Shown here: positions 37,606 to 46,600 of the stretch, one piece after another | How the letters are laid out: each line of letters starts with the position of its first letter | How positions within the stretch are numbered: the stretch's first letter is position 1 | Source of the DNA: Tropicibacter naphthalenivorans | GTDB lineage: Bacteria; Pseudomonadota; Alphaproteobacteria; Rhodobacterales; Rhodobacteraceae | Length of the DNA: 64,000 nucleotides | Assembly: GCF_900176475.1 (NCBI RefSeq) | Contig: NZ_FWXX01000004.1 | Location: forward strand, 186,001 to 250,000 | Direction: 5' to 3' | Position numbers and translations under genes: made by a program | The notes under the pieces: generated by a model | Database searches by the model: none | What the model was told of the DNA's origin: nothing | What the model saw: only the letters and a program-made list of their open reading frames with translations

Positions 37606-39036
37606 CTACAGTGCGATCCGATCCCAAAAGGCGCGCTTGCGGGCGTGGGTATCTTGCAACGCCGCGAGGTAGTCGGCATGGGACAGGTGCGGGCCGTAGT
37701 CGGTGATCCCGCTGTCCGCCTCGGCGCAGGCCACCAGATGCCCGGCGGCGTGGCCATAGCGGCCCTTGCGCTGCCGGGTCAGGGCAAAGTCGATCATCGC
37801 CCGCCACAGCAGCACCGCCTGTAGCGGATGATGCGGCGACAGCGCCTCGGCCAGCGGCGTCAGCACCTCGTAGGCGTCGCCGTCGATCTGCCCAAGGCGT
37901 GCGTCGATCACCTGCTTGGCCAGCGGCAGATCGCGCACGGCCAGACAATAGGACAGCGCCTCCTCGACCGGCTCAAAGGTCGCAACCACTTGGCGCGCGG
38001 CATCCTCGGCGTCGATGTCGTCAAAGTCCGGCAGCAATTTCAGGTGGTGGCGCAGGGCGTCCGGGCAAAGCCGTTTCGCAAACCTCTGCCACAGCGCATC
38101 ACGCAGCGCGTCCTTTTGCCCCAGCGCATCCAGACAGGCGAAATGCACGTCGTCCAGCTCTCGTGGGTCCAGCCAGTCGGCCTCGAACGCGTCGATGGCT
38201 TTGCGGATCAGGGTCAGCGCCTCTTCGGGGCGGCCCACCTCTAGCAGACGGGTGGCGGCGGCGGGAGCGATGGTGTGCTGGGTCAGCTGTTCGGGCGTGT
38301 ACTGCGCAAGCCACGTGTCCACGTCGCCCAGCTGGTCGGCCACGTCCTGAAGGATGACTTCGGTGGTCCGATTGCGCCACTGCCGCGCCCGTGCCTCGCG
38401 CTCTGCCCGGTCCGAGATATAGTCGTAATGGTCCAGATCGGCGGCGGTCAGGGGGGCGTCCCGCGCCGCTTCGGCCCGTGCCTTGAGCGCGGCAAACCCC
38501 GCCTCGCCCAAGGCCGGGGCCAGCGCCGACACCGCATTGTCAAAAGCGCCGTAGCCGTCCCCGGTCATGGCCTCAAAGATGTCCCCGGCGAGGGTCTCTG
38601 GCGCGGCGGTCAGACGATCGGCCAGCCCCGCGATGGCGGTCATGGCCTGCTGGACCGTCTCGCCGATGGTGCCCCAGCTGTCATCGGTGCGCTCAAAAAT
38701 CCCCTCGGCAAGATGCAACTGTGTCCACAGCAGGTCAAAAGCCGTATCCGGGGCGTCCGGCGCGATGCGCGTCTCGATCAGCTGGACCAGGCCGGTCAGC
38801 TCTGCCCCCAGCTTTTTCTGCGACTTGCGCGAGATATAGCTCTTGCCCCGCCGCAACTGGACAAAGCGTTTGCGGACATCGGCGGCCACCGCCTCTGGGC
38901 CTTGATCGGCGGCCAAAGCCATGCGCACCCGGCGCTGGCGGGCGGCATCGCCCTTGACCGCTTCGAGCAACAGATCGGCCAGCGTATCGGCCCCAAGCGC
39001 CAAGAGGTTCGCCTTGTTCAACGCCTTGCCAGCCAT
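37606..39036 (-). CDS. DUF6880 family protein
   Basis: 476 residues, almost all helical. The N-terminus, ANLLALGADTLADLLLEAV, and SYISRKSQKKLGAELTGLVQLIE are typical of this family. Later sections read as TPR-like or HEAT-like helices (RLLEVGRPEEALTLIRKAIDAF). No catalytic motif, signal or membrane segment is seen. No function is established. Single gene between two terminators. Confidence 0.8.
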   Translation of the reverse strand: MAGKALNKANLLALGADTLADLLLEAVKGDAARQRRVRMALAADQGPEAVAADVRKRFVQLRRGKSYISRKSQKKLGAELTGLVQLIETRIAPDAPDTAFDLLWTQLHLAEGIFERTDDSWGTIGETVQQAMTAIAGLADRLTAAPETLAGDIFEAMTGDGYGAFDNAVSALAPALGEAGFAALKARAEAARDAPLTAADLDHYDYISDRAEREARARQWRNRTTEVILQDVADQLGDVDTWLAQYTPEQLTQHTIAPAAATRLLEVGRPEEALTLIRKAIDAFEADWLDPRELDDVHFACLDALGQKDALRDALWQRFAKRLCPDALRHHLKLLPDFDDIDAEDAARQVVATFEPVEEALSYCLAVRDLPLAKQVIDARLGQIDGDAYEVLTPLAEALSPHHPLQAVLLWRAMIDFALTRQRKGRYGHAAGHLVACAEADSGITDYGPHLSHADYLAALQDTHARKRAFWDRIAL

Positions 39037-39059
39037 CCTGCCCCCTTTCGCATAAGCAA

Positions 39060-39080
39060 AAGGCGCCCGAGGGGCGCCTT
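39060..39080 (-). terminator. Terminator of the NDUFS4-like gene
   Basis: AAGGCGCC / GGCGCCTT stem, followed on the minus strand by TTTTGC, between the stop at 39111 and the DUF6880 start. Confidence 0.8.
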
Positions 39081-39110
39081 GCGTGTGTCAGTCATCATCC
39101 GAGGCGGGCC

Positions 39111-39422
39111 TCAGTGCGTCCAGGCACCCCGACGATCCACTGCAAAGTTTTCGGCGTAGCCGCGCGGGCGGATGTTCGCCTTGCGCTTTTTCGGCTCGAT
39201 CACCTGCGCGTCGATGCCGTGCTCCTTGGCATAGGCCAGCGCCGCCTCTTTGCTGTCAAAGCGCAGGCGCACCTGGGTCTGCGTGTCGGTGCTAGAGGTC
39301 CAGCCCATCAGCGGATCAACCTCGCGCGCGGATGCGGGCGCATAGTCGAGCATCCAGAACTTGGTCTTGGCCTGCCCAGACGACATGGCCGTTTTGGCCG
39401 GCTGATAGATACGTGCGCGCAT
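39111..39422 (-). CDS. NADH dehydrogenase accessory subunit, NDUFS4-like
   Basis: 103 residues of the ETC complex I subunit conserved region, the bacterial counterpart of the mitochondrial 18 kDa subunit. Visible motifs: [20 protein letters not shown] near the start, then [19 protein letters not shown] and the Pro-rich ending with the [13 protein letters not shown]-terminus. It is a peripheral subunit on the matrix/cytoplasmic arm. It stands apart from the main nuo operon, as usual in alphaproteobacteria. GGAGG lies 7 bases before the ATG. Confidence 0.92.
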   Translation of the reverse strand: MRARIYQPAKTAMSSGQAKTKFWMLDYAPASAREVDPLMGWTSSTDTQTQVRLRFDSKEAALAYAKEHGIDAQVIEPKKRKANIRPRGYAENFAVDRRGAWTH

Positions 39423-39833
39423 GAAAGCCTCCGATTCAAGGACGCAGGCTTTATCCCCTCTTGGGGGCCTTTTTGCAAGTGGCCATGCCTTGCATGATTG
39501 TCACAGTTTTAAAGGCCTTAGCCGCTGTGATCACACCCCGAGGGTCACAAGCAGTCACCACGCGCCGCTGCTCCAAGGAGCGAGGGGAAGGAAGAGGAGG
39601 TCCCGGCGACACGGCGCTGCTTGCTGGCGTTTACCGTATCTGCGGCGCAGCATTGCGCAATGCGCGTTAAGTCGCATTGCGAAAGCGTTAATTTCACGGG
39701 TGAGACGCCGCCTGACAGGCCGTCTGCCGCCAGAAACTGACAGCAGCAGCCTTGCATCACCGGCCCCAAGTGCCACATTGGGGCTTGGCAGGCCCCGCGC
39801 CGCGGCGCGCAGCAGACGCCAAGGAGACGCCCG
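39423..39833. other. 411-bp intergenic region upstream of uvrB
   Basis: Divergent promoter region for the NDUFS4-like gene and uvrB. No match to the alphaproteobacterial LexA box (GTTC-N7-GTTC) was found by eye. Short reading frames here lack ribosome sites. A GCATTGCGCAATGC palindrome lies at about 39651-39664. Confidence 0.5.
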
Positions 39834-42026
39834 ATGCACAACAACAATCCCCAGGCCATGCCCGCCCTGCACGCCCCCGCACCCGATGTGCGCGAGCGCG
39901 AAAAGCTGGAGGGCGGCAAGCGGTTCGTCATGCAGACCGAGTTCAGCGCCGCGGGCGACCAGCCCACCGCAATCGCGGAGCTGTCCTCTGGCGTGCTTGG
40001 GGGCGAGCACGATCAGGTGCTCTTGGGCGCGACCGGCACAGGCAAGACCTTTACCATGGCCAAGGTCATCGAAGAGACGCAAAGGCCCGCCATCATCCTT
40101 GCCCCGAACAAGACGCTGGCGGCGCAATTGTACGGCGAATTCAAGGGCTTCTTCCCCGATAACGCGGTGGAGTATTTCGTCAGTTACTACGACTACTACC
40201 AGCCCGAAGCCTATGTCGCCCGCAGCGACACCTACATTGAAAAAGAGAGCCAGATTAACGAACAGATCGACCGGATGCGCCACTCGGCCACGCGGGCGCT
40301 GCTGGAACGGGACGACGTGATCATCATCGCCTCGGTGTCGTGTATCTACGGCATCGGCTCGGTGGAAACCTACGGCGCCATGACGCTGGATCTGCACACA
40401 GGCAAAGAGTACGAGATGCGCGCCGTGATGGCCGATCTGGTGGCGCAGCAGTACCGCCGCAACGATCAGGCGTTCCAGCGCGGGTCGTTCCGGGTGCGCG
40501 GCGACAGCATCGAGGTCTGGCCCGCCCACCTCGAAGACCGCGCGTGGCGGCTGGCGTTTTTCGGCGACGAGCTGGAGGCGATCACCGAGTTCGACCCGCT
40601 CACCGGATCGAAAACCGATACTTTCGAACGGGTGCGCATCTACGCCAACAGCCACTACGTGACCCCGCGCCCGACGATGAACCAAGCGATCATCGGCATC
40701 AAACAAGAGCTGCGGCAACGGCTGGACCAGCTGGTGAACGAAGGCAAATTGCTCGAAGCGCAGCGGCTGGAACAGCGCACCAACTTTGACCTCGAAATGC
40801 TTGAGGCGACCGGCGTCTGCAACGGGATCGAGAACTATTCGCGCTATCTGACGGGCCGTGCACCGGGCGAGCCGCCCCCCACCCTGTTCGAGTTCATCCC
40901 CGACAATGCCATTGTTTTTGCAGACGAATCCCACGTCTCGGTGCCGCAGATCGGCGCGATGTACAAAGGCGACTACCGGCGCAAGTTCACGCTGGCCGAG
41001 CACGGCTTTCGCCTGCCGTCCTGCATGGACAACCGCCCGCTGAAGTTCGAGGAATGGGACGCCATGCGCCCGCAGTCGATCTTTGTCAGCGCGACCCCGG
41101 CGGCCTGGGAATTGGAGCAGGCGGGCGGCGTCTTTGCCGAGCAGGTCATTCGCCCGACGGGTCTGCTGGACCCGGTGGTTGAGATTCGCCCCGTGGACAT
41201 GCAGGTGGACGATCTGCTGGACGAGGTACGCAAAGTCACGGCGGCGGGGATGCGCACCCTGTGCACAACGCTGACCAAGCGTATGGCCGAGGACCTGACC
41301 GAGTATATGCACGAGCAGGGCATCAAGGTCCGCTATATGCACAGCGACATCGACACCATTGAACGCATTGAAATCCTTCGAGATTTGCGGCTTGGGGCGT
41401 TTGACGTGCTGATCGGGATCAACCTCTTGCGCGAAGGCTTGGACATCCCCGAATGCGGGCTGGTGGCCATTCTGGATGCGGATAAAGAGGGCTTTTTGCG
41501 GTCCGAGACGTCCTTGATCCAGACCATTGGCCGCGCCGCGCGCAACGCCGACGGGCGGGTCATCATGTACGCCGACCGCATCACCGGCAGCATGGAGCGC
41601 GCGCTGGCCGAGACAGAGCGCCGCCGCACCAAGCAGATCGCCTATAACGAGGAACACGGGATCACCCCCGCCACCGTCAAAAAGAACGTCGAGGACATTC
41701 TGGCCGGCCTGTACCAAGGCGACACCGACCAGTCGCGCGTCACTGCGACGATCGACAACAGCTTTGCCGGGTCGAACCTTCAGGCGGTTCTGGACGGGCT
41801 CAAGGCCGACATGCGCAAGGCCGCCGAGAACCTCGAATTCGAAGAGGCGGCGCGTCTGCGCGACGAGGTCAAGCGGCTTGAAGCCGTCGATCTGGCGGTG
41901 TCGGACGACCCCTTGGCGCGGCAACAAGCGGTGGAAAAGGCGTCTGCCGATGCGGTCAAGGCCAAGGGCCGCAGCACCGCAGGGCGCCCCGGTCAGCGCG
42001 GTGGGGTCAAGCGGCGCAAGCGTTAA
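39834..42026 (+). CDS. uvrB: Excinuclease ABC subunit B
   Basis: Damage-verifying helicase-like subunit of nucleotide excision repair. 730 residues. Walker [14 protein letters not shown], beta-hairpin region [24 protein letters not shown]-like [11 protein letters not shown], and motif [21 protein letters not shown]. The C-terminal UVR motif [17 protein letters not shown] binds UvrC. AAGGAG precedes the ATG. The first 25 residues are a variable extension. Confidence 0.97.
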   Translation: MHNNNPQAMPALHAPAPDVREREKLEGGKRFVMQTEFSAAGDQPTAIAELSSGVLGGEHDQVLLGATGTGKTFTMAKVIEETQRPAIILAPNKTLAAQLYGEFKGFFPDNAVEYFVSYYDYYQPEAYVARSDTYIEKESQINEQIDRMRHSATRALLERDDVIIIASVSCIYGIGSVETYGAMTLDLHTGKEYEMRAVMADLVAQQYRRNDQAFQRGSFRVRGDSIEVWPAHLEDRAWRLAFFGDELEAITEFDPLTGSKTDTFERVRIYANSHYVTPRPTMNQAIIGIKQELRQRLDQLVNEGKLLEAQRLEQRTNFDLEMLEATGVCNGIENYSRYLTGRAPGEPPPTLFEFIPDNAIVFADESHVSVPQIGAMYKGDYRRKFTLAEHGFRLPSCMDNRPLKFEEWDAMRPQSIFVSATPAAWELEQAGGVFAEQVIRPTGLLDPVVEIRPVDMQVDDLLDEVRKVTAAGMRTLCTTLTKRMAEDLTEYMHEQGIKVRYMHSDIDTIERIEILRDLRLGAFDVLIGINLLREGLDIPECGLVAILDADKEGFLRSETSLIQTIGRAARNADGRVIMYADRITGSMERALAETERRRTKQIAYNEEHGITPATVKKNVEDILAGLYQGDTDQSRVTATIDNSFAGSNLQAVLDGLKADMRKAAENLEFEEAARLRDEVKRLEAVDLAVSDDPLARQQAVEKASADAVKAKGRSTAGRPGQRGGVKRRKR

Positions 42027-42142
42027 CGCCCCCCTTGCCATTTGCCAAAAGCGCACCATTTACAACTCTGCCGGACGTTGATCGACCGGCCGAGCCGGGG
42101 CCGCTGTGGCCCCCGCGCGTTGCTCTTTTCGGAGTGGACCTG

Positions 42143-42388
42143 ATGCGCCCCCTTTTGGCTGCCGCCTTTGCCCTGATTGCCCTGCCCGCCCTTGCCGACA
42201 CTGCGCAAGGGACGGTCAAAACCTTTGATCCCGCCTCGGGGATGCTGATCCTTGAGGACGGCACCGTCTGGACGCTTGGCGCGTCGGCGACCCCGCAGGA
42301 ATTGCTGACGGGCGCTGAGGTCATCTTGACCTTCACGGCGGGCACCGACAGCACCGCCCCCAAGGTCACCGCCGTAGAAAAGTTGTGA
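42143..42388 (+). CDS. Small secreted DUF1344-like protein
   Basis: 81 residues: a signal peptide (LLAAAFALIALPALADTAQG), then a small beta-barrel-like domain (GTVKTFDPASGMLILEDGTVWTL, two strands with a turn). The match to DUF1344 is by pattern. GGAG lies 8 bases upstream. The role is unknown; periplasmic. Confidence 0.7.
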   Translation: MRPLLAAAFALIALPALADTAQGTVKTFDPASGMLILEDGTVWTLGASATPQELLTGAEVILTFTAGTDSTAPKVTAVEKL

Positions 42389-42463
42389 AGCCGGGAACCA
42401 AATACGCCCTTGGCCGTTGTCCTACCAGACGCAGACATTAACACCCCACGGGAGTAAGTGACT

Positions 42464-42652
42464 ATGGAATATGGTATTTTCGGCCTCATCATTCTGGTTC
42501 TGGACATCTACGCGATTTATCAGACCCTGACCTCTCCGGCCTCGACTGTGGCCAAGATCGTCTGGACCCTCGCGATCCTGATCCTGCCGGTTCTGGGCTT
42601 TATCGCATGGCTCGTGGCCGGTCCGCGTGGCGGCACTTCGGCCCACGTGTAA
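42464..42652 (+). CDS. PLD nuclease N-terminal-type small membrane protein
   Basis: 62 residues with two membrane segments (YGIFGLIILVLDIYAIYQTL and VWTLAILILPVLGFIAWLVA) and the IAWLVAGPRG ending typical of the PLDc_N module. The module is found alone in many bacteria. Start at 42464, after GGAG at 42451. No function is proven. Confidence 0.82.
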   Translation: MEYGIFGLIILVLDIYAIYQTLTSPASTVAKIVWTLAILILPVLGFIAWLVAGPRGGTSAHV

Positions 42653-42683
42653 GACACATATCAAAGGCACTAACCAGTACCAA

Positions 42684-42709
42684 GGCGGGCTCCCTCAGCC
42701 CGCCTTTTT
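42684..42709 (+). terminator. Rho-independent terminator
   Basis: GGCGGGCT / AGCCCGCC stem, five-base loop, followed by TTTTT. Confidence 0.88.
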
Positions 42710-42950
42710 CTATGCGCCTGTCATTTTTGCCCGAAATTTACCTAGCGTAAAGCAACAGCCCCCGTGACGTGGCTCACAGCGCCGAATCTACCAATAGCGC
42801 AATTTTCCTTCATCAAATCGACTTTAGGGGGATCAACCAAAAGCTGATTTGGTGACAGGGAGGCAGCGCAGATTCCAGCGCTGAATTTTCCTCCAAATTT
42901 CTAAACGCAGCGGCCCATTCCGGCCCGCAAATACATTTTGGAGAAGACCT

Positions 42951-43310
42951 ATGACCACCTATCATGAATTTGACCAAGCCGCGATCGACGAAGCCCTCGA
43001 GACCGCCCATGCGCATTACGCCGACCGCAAAATGCTGATGACGCAACAGGTCCAAGGCCTTGCCGACAGCGGTCACATGGCGCTTGCGGCGCAGTGCATC
43101 AAGGTGACGGTCGAGGATGGCAAAGTTTGCCTGAACCTGCCGCTGGGCATTGGCAAGGTTTGCCTGCCGATCCCCGCAAAATTCCCCGCTGGCACCGTCG
43201 CGCAGGCTTGCCTGTCGATCTGCACCACCTGGGGCATCCCCACCGGCGTGCGCGTTTCCGTGGAAATCGCAGGCATCACCGTCGTCAGCCAGTCCTTTGG
43301 CAAGTGCTAA
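42951..43310 (+). CDS. Cysteine-rich conserved hypothetical protein
   Basis: 119 residues, start preceded by TTGGAG. The N-terminal half is helical and charged; the second half contains six Cys within about 70 residues (QCIKVTVEDGKVCLNL, then KVCLPIPAKF, ACLSICTTW and a final GKC). There is no signal peptide, so the Cys may bind metal rather than form disulphides. The spacing suggests a repeated KVCL-x-LP motif. It has its own terminator and a 298-bp upstream gap. No family is recognised. Confidence 0.6.
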   Translation: MTTYHEFDQAAIDEALETAHAHYADRKMLMTQQVQGLADSGHMALAAQCIKVTVEDGKVCLNLPLGIGKVCLPIPAKFPAGTVAQACLSICTTWGIPTGVRVSVEIAGITVVSQSFGKC

Positions 43311-43331
43311 GGCGCAATCCCTAAAACCAAG

Positions 43332-43359
43332 GGTGGCCCCCGCGCGGGGCCGCCTTTTT
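43332..43359 (+). terminator. Rho-independent terminator
   Basis: GGTGGCCCC / GGGGCCGCC stem with CGCGC in the loop, then TTTTT. It ends the cysteine-rich protein gene and faces the hemerythrin gene. Confidence 0.8.
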
Positions 43360-43377
43360 AACGCAGGTTAATGCAGG

Positions 43378-43926
43378 TCAATGCAAACCGTCCGCGCCGT
43401 GTTTGAGGATCACCGGCACGATCAGATCCTCTTCGTCCTCAAGATGGCGCGACAGCAGCGCCTCGAACGACAGCACTTCGGCGTGAAAGGCGCCCGGCTC
43501 GGCGGTGTCTTGGAGCACGCCATTCGCCGCCACGGTAAAGCGGTTCAGCAAGCCGTCCATGGCGTGGTGGTCCTTGTCGAGGATATCAAACCCGCGCTGC
43601 AAAGACGTCTCGCGGCGGCTGAGCACCGGAAAGTAATGCGCATCCTCGATCTGGTGGTGGCCGTGCAACTGCTGCACCAGCATCCCGCCAAAGCGCGACA
43701 CCCGCGCCTTGTACTGTTTTGGGTCGATGCCCTTGTCGACCGCCAACTCGGCGTCGCTGCGCAGCATGTCGCACAGCCGCCGGAACATCAGGTGACGGTC
43801 CAGCCAGAATTCCACCAGCCCAGCGAAATTCGCATGCTGTTGCCAATCGGCGCGGGGATAGTGCTCCAGCAGAGCCTTGAGAGCATCGGGCAGACCCGTG
43901 CGGGCCGTAAGATCAAGTTCGTCCAT
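43378..43926 (-). CDS. Hemerythrin-domain protein
   Basis: 182 residues forming a four-helix bundle with candidate di-iron ligands: His in DRHLMF, HGHHQIEDAHYFPVL, DKDHHAMD, and RHLEDEEDLIVP near the end. Such proteins bind oxygen or protect against nitric oxide and iron-sulphur damage. Next to the universal stress gene on the same strand, 44 bp apart, so probably one operon. Confidence 0.85.
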   Translation of the reverse strand: MDELDLTARTGLPDALKALLEHYPRADWQQHANFAGLVEFWLDRHLMFRRLCDMLRSDAELAVDKGIDPKQYKARVSRFGGMLVQQLHGHHQIEDAHYFPVLSRRETSLQRGFDILDKDHHAMDGLLNRFTVAANGVLQDTAEPGAFHAEVLSFEALLSRHLEDEEDLIVPVILKHGADGLH

Positions 43927-43970
43927 AATGGGCCTCCGTTGCCGCTAAGGTGCCGCGAAAGCCCCTACTG

Positions 43971-44384
43971 TCAACGCAGTACGTGCACAGCACAGGTGGC
44001 GTGGCGCACAACCTGCGCCGCGGTCGAGCCGATCAGCAGGTCCTGCATCCCCGGACGGTGGCTGGCGAGCACGATCAGATCGGTGCCGTTGGCTTCGGCC
44101 CAGTCAAGGATGGTCCGCCCCGAGTGCCCCTCGATCACAAGGCCGACGCCACCGGGAATGGTCGCAGCCAGATCGTGCAGCTCGCCTTCGATGGCGGCAC
44201 GGGCCTGCGCGCTGTAATCGGCGGGCATATAGTTGATGGCATAGCCGGGAACCCGCTCCATCACGTGCATCAAGGTGATGCTTGCGCCCTCGTCCGCCAG
44301 CTTTTGCGCCACGGCGATCTCTGCCTTGATCTTGGCGTCGCTGCCCTCGTCAAAGGCGATGGGGACCAGAATATTCTTGTACAT
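43971..44384 (-). CDS. Universal stress protein, UspA family
   Basis: 137 residues, alpha/beta Rossmann-like fold. Starts MYKNILVPIAFDEGS; ends with the nucleotide-site motif GSTAAQVVRHATCAVHVLR, close to G-x2-G-x9-G(S/T). ATP binding is plausible. First gene of a likely operon with the hemerythrin gene. A half-conserved FNR-like site precedes it. Confidence 0.9.
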   Translation of the reverse strand: MYKNILVPIAFDEGSDAKIKAEIAVAQKLADEGASITLMHVMERVPGYAINYMPADYSAQARAAIEGELHDLAATIPGGVGLVIEGHSGRTILDWAEANGTDLIVLASHRPGMQDLLIGSTAAQVVRHATCAVHVLR

Positions 44385-44434
44385 TTTGACGTACCTCCTA
44401 CGATCGAAGGTGCGCCCTATCCTTTCGAGACGCC

Positions 44435-44448
44435 TTGATTCAGGTCAT
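44435..44448. promoter_or_regulatory. FNR-like half-palindrome upstream of the stress genes
   Basis: TTGAT-TCAG-GTCAT; the left half matches the FNR consensus (TTGAT-N4-ATCAA), the right half three of five. About 50 bp before the universal stress protein start. Confidence 0.3.
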
Positions 44449-44643
44449 GCCAAATTGCGGCCATGGCCCCAGCACATTCCCGCCATAATTTTTCAATAAC
44501 CCTAATGAAGGCGAAAGAACGCGCCAGCAAATACCTCCGCGCGCTGTCAGAAGGCGAGCAACGGACTGACCAAACTGCCATGTGTGTGGCCCCGCGCGGG
44601 TGACACCGTGGGGTCGCTGTCATTGCCCGAGAGGAATTCGCCG

Positions 44644-45333
44644 ATGCGTTACCTGATTGCCGAGACCAGCTGGACCATGATGACCCTTGCTCAAGAGCTG
44701 TGCGCCAATGGCACGCTTTTGACTCGCACGGACCGTCCCGAGGACGTGCCGCAGTACCTGCGTCTGGGTCAGGCGGACTTGCTGCTGCTTGAGGCGGATC
44801 AGTTGGGGCAAAACGGGCTGGCGCTGGCGTCGCTGCGGGCCGAGTTCCCCGATACCCCCATCGCGCTGGTCGCGTCCAAGCCGAACCACGAACAGATCGC
44901 ATCCTGGCTGGGCGCCGGGGCCGATTGCATCGTGCCCGCAGAGGCCGAGCCAGAGGAAACAATCATGCGTCTTCAGGCGGTTGTGCGCCGGGTGCACGAT
45001 CTGGCGACGCCCGAAGTGGCGCATGGCCCGCTGCGCATCGACCTGCACCAGCGCAAGGCATTCCTGCTGGGCTGCCCGATCAAGCTGTCGCCCAAGCTGT
45101 ACGAGCTGCTGGAATACATCGCGCTGCGTCCGGGCCGTCTGGTCACCCGCGCCGAGCTGCTGTCGCATGTTTACGGGCTGGAGGACGAGCCGGACGCCCG
45201 CGTCTTTGACGTCTACATCTGCAACCTGCGCGCCTGCCTCAAGGCAGCTTGCGGCGCGGTCGATATTGAAACCGTCCGGGGGTCCGGGTTTCGCTTTGCG
45301 GTTCACGACAGCCCGGCTCAGATCGCAGCCTGA
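44644..45333 (+). CDS. OmpR-like response regulator with altered receiver
   Basis: 229 residues: an N-terminal CheY-like domain, then a winged-helix DNA-binding domain from about residue 125 (PIKLSPKLYELLEYIALRPG, VTRAELLSHVYGLEDEPDAR, VDIETVRGSGFRF). In the receiver the expected phospho-Asp after the third strand (ADLLLLEADQLGQNG) is Glu. The start pair of acidic residues is also reduced (MRYLIAETSW). It may work without phosphorylation, as in other atypical regulators. No kinase is adjacent. GAGAGGA lies about 10 bases upstream of ATG 44644. Confidence 0.85.
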   Translation: MRYLIAETSWTMMTLAQELCANGTLLTRTDRPEDVPQYLRLGQADLLLLEADQLGQNGLALASLRAEFPDTPIALVASKPNHEQIASWLGAGADCIVPAEAEPEETIMRLQAVVRRVHDLATPEVAHGPLRIDLHQRKAFLLGCPIKLSPKLYELLEYIALRPGRLVTRAELLSHVYGLEDEPDARVFDVYICNLRACLKAACGAVDIETVRGSGFRFAVHDSPAQIAA

Positions 45334-45342
45334 TCCGGCAGG

Positions 45343-45666
45343 TTACGCGCGATAAGTCGCCGCGACCTCGTACAAGACCGGCTCGAACGTGCGGCACAGC
45401 GCGTTCAGCTGACGATTCCTCTCTCTCATCTCTGCCGACCGCAGCATGGCCTGAAAGTCCTCTCTCCTTTCCCATTGTGAATAGTTGGCGATGCGCGTTT
45501 GCGCGTCATTCACATGCAGCCCGGCGGCGATAAAGCCGGGCTGTTTTGATATAAAACTGTCGTAAGCATCCTGAAGCGCCTCGAGCAGGTCCTGGCATGT
45601 GCCGGGGCTGGTCTCGAACGTGGTGATGACAGTCTGCGCGCTGGTCTGGTCGTCGATCTGTGGCAT
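45343..45666 (-). CDS. Antibiotic biosynthesis monooxygenase-domain protein
   Basis: 107 residues of the ABM-type ferredoxin-like fold: VITTFETSPGTCQDLLEALQ, PGFIAAGLHVNDAQTRIANY and WERREDFQAML. AGGAGGAGG lies before the ATG at 45666, which fixes the start. Members act as small dimeric monooxygenases or unknown. Convergent with the regulator gene; divergent from the DUF484 gene. Confidence 0.8.
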   Translation of the reverse strand: MPQIDDQTSAQTVITTFETSPGTCQDLLEALQDAYDSFISKQPGFIAAGLHVNDAQTRIANYSQWERREDFQAMLRSAEMRERNRQLNALCRTFEPVLYEVAATYRA

Positions 45667-45849
45667 GATGGGCCTCCTCCTGATGGGATCATGGCACGAA
45701 ACCGGCCCGTGACCAAATCCCGCCACGTGCCGCAAATTCGCCGCAATTGCCCCGTTTTCCTTGACAGAATCCCCCCCCAAGGGCCAAAGAAGGAGCCAAG
45801 CAATAAAAAGCCCCAAAGCGGGCGAGCAGCACAGGATCGGCCTTTCGAC

Positions 45850-46557
45850 ATGAGCAACAGCCAGCGTATCGAGGATTCCGTCCGGGAAACCATCATCTCG
45901 CGTCCCGACATCATTCTGGACGACAAGGAAATGATGCACGCGCTGATCGCCGCGAACGAACGCGCCATGGGCGGCAATATCATCGACCTGCGCGGCATTG
46001 CCATGGAACGCCTTGAGGCGCGTCTTGACCGGCTCGAAGACACGCATCGCAGCGTGATCGCCGCCGCCTACGAGAACCTCGCCGGCACCAACCAGATTCA
46101 CCGCGCGATCCTGCGTATGCTTGACCCGCTGGAGTTTGAGCCTTTCCTCAAGGATCTCGGGGGCGAAGTGGCGCAGATCCTGCGTGTCGACGTGGTCAAG
46201 CTGGTGCTGGAATCCGCCGTCAACGACAACGAACCTGTGGTGCGCCGTCTGGGCGACGTGCTGTCCGTGGCCGAGCCGGGTTTCGTCGAAAGCTACCTGT
46301 CTGCGGGCCGCGAAGCGCCGCTGCGTCAGGTGACCCTGCGCCAGTTGCAGCAGGGCGACGGCCGCATCTACGGCGACAAGGCCGAGTGGATTCGCTCCGA
46401 AGCCTGCCTCAAGCTCGATTTTGGCCCTGGCCGTCTGCCCGGTCTGTTGGTCATGGGCGCCGAGGACCCGCATCAGTTTACCCCCCAGCAAGGCACCGAC
46501 CTGCTGTCCTTCTTTGCTGGGGTGTTCGAACGCGCCATGCGCCGTTGGCTGGCCTGA
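45850..46557 (+). CDS. DUF484 family protein
   Basis: 235 residues with a helical N-terminus (RPDIILDDKEMMHALIAANE, RLEARLDRLEDTHRSVIAAA) and a GAF-like C-terminus. DUF484 genes sit upstream of xerC in many proteobacteria, as here (gap 43 bp). Its role is unknown; a sensor or a helper for chromosome dimer resolution has been suggested from context only. Confidence 0.88.
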   Translation: MSNSQRIEDSVRETIISRPDIILDDKEMMHALIAANERAMGGNIIDLRGIAMERLEARLDRLEDTHRSVIAAAYENLAGTNQIHRAILRMLDPLEFEPFLKDLGGEVAQILRVDVVKLVLESAVNDNEPVVRRLGDVLSVAEPGFVESYLSAGREAPLRQVTLRQLQQGDGRIYGDKAEWIRSEACLKLDFGPGRLPGLLVMGAEDPHQFTPQQGTDLLSFFAGVFERAMRRWLA

Positions 46558-46600
46558 CGCCGCCGCTCTTCGGGGGACAAACGCTTGGGAGCATTGCAAA

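Noticed and set aside
39461-39670. 69-codon frame in the uvrB upstream region
   Set aside because: No ribosome site, basic composition, overlaps the promoter region; judged noncoding.
39423-39833. SOS box upstream of uvrB
   Set aside because: No GTTC-N7-GTTC or GAAC-N7-GAAC was found by eye; regulation by LexA is therefore not claimed.
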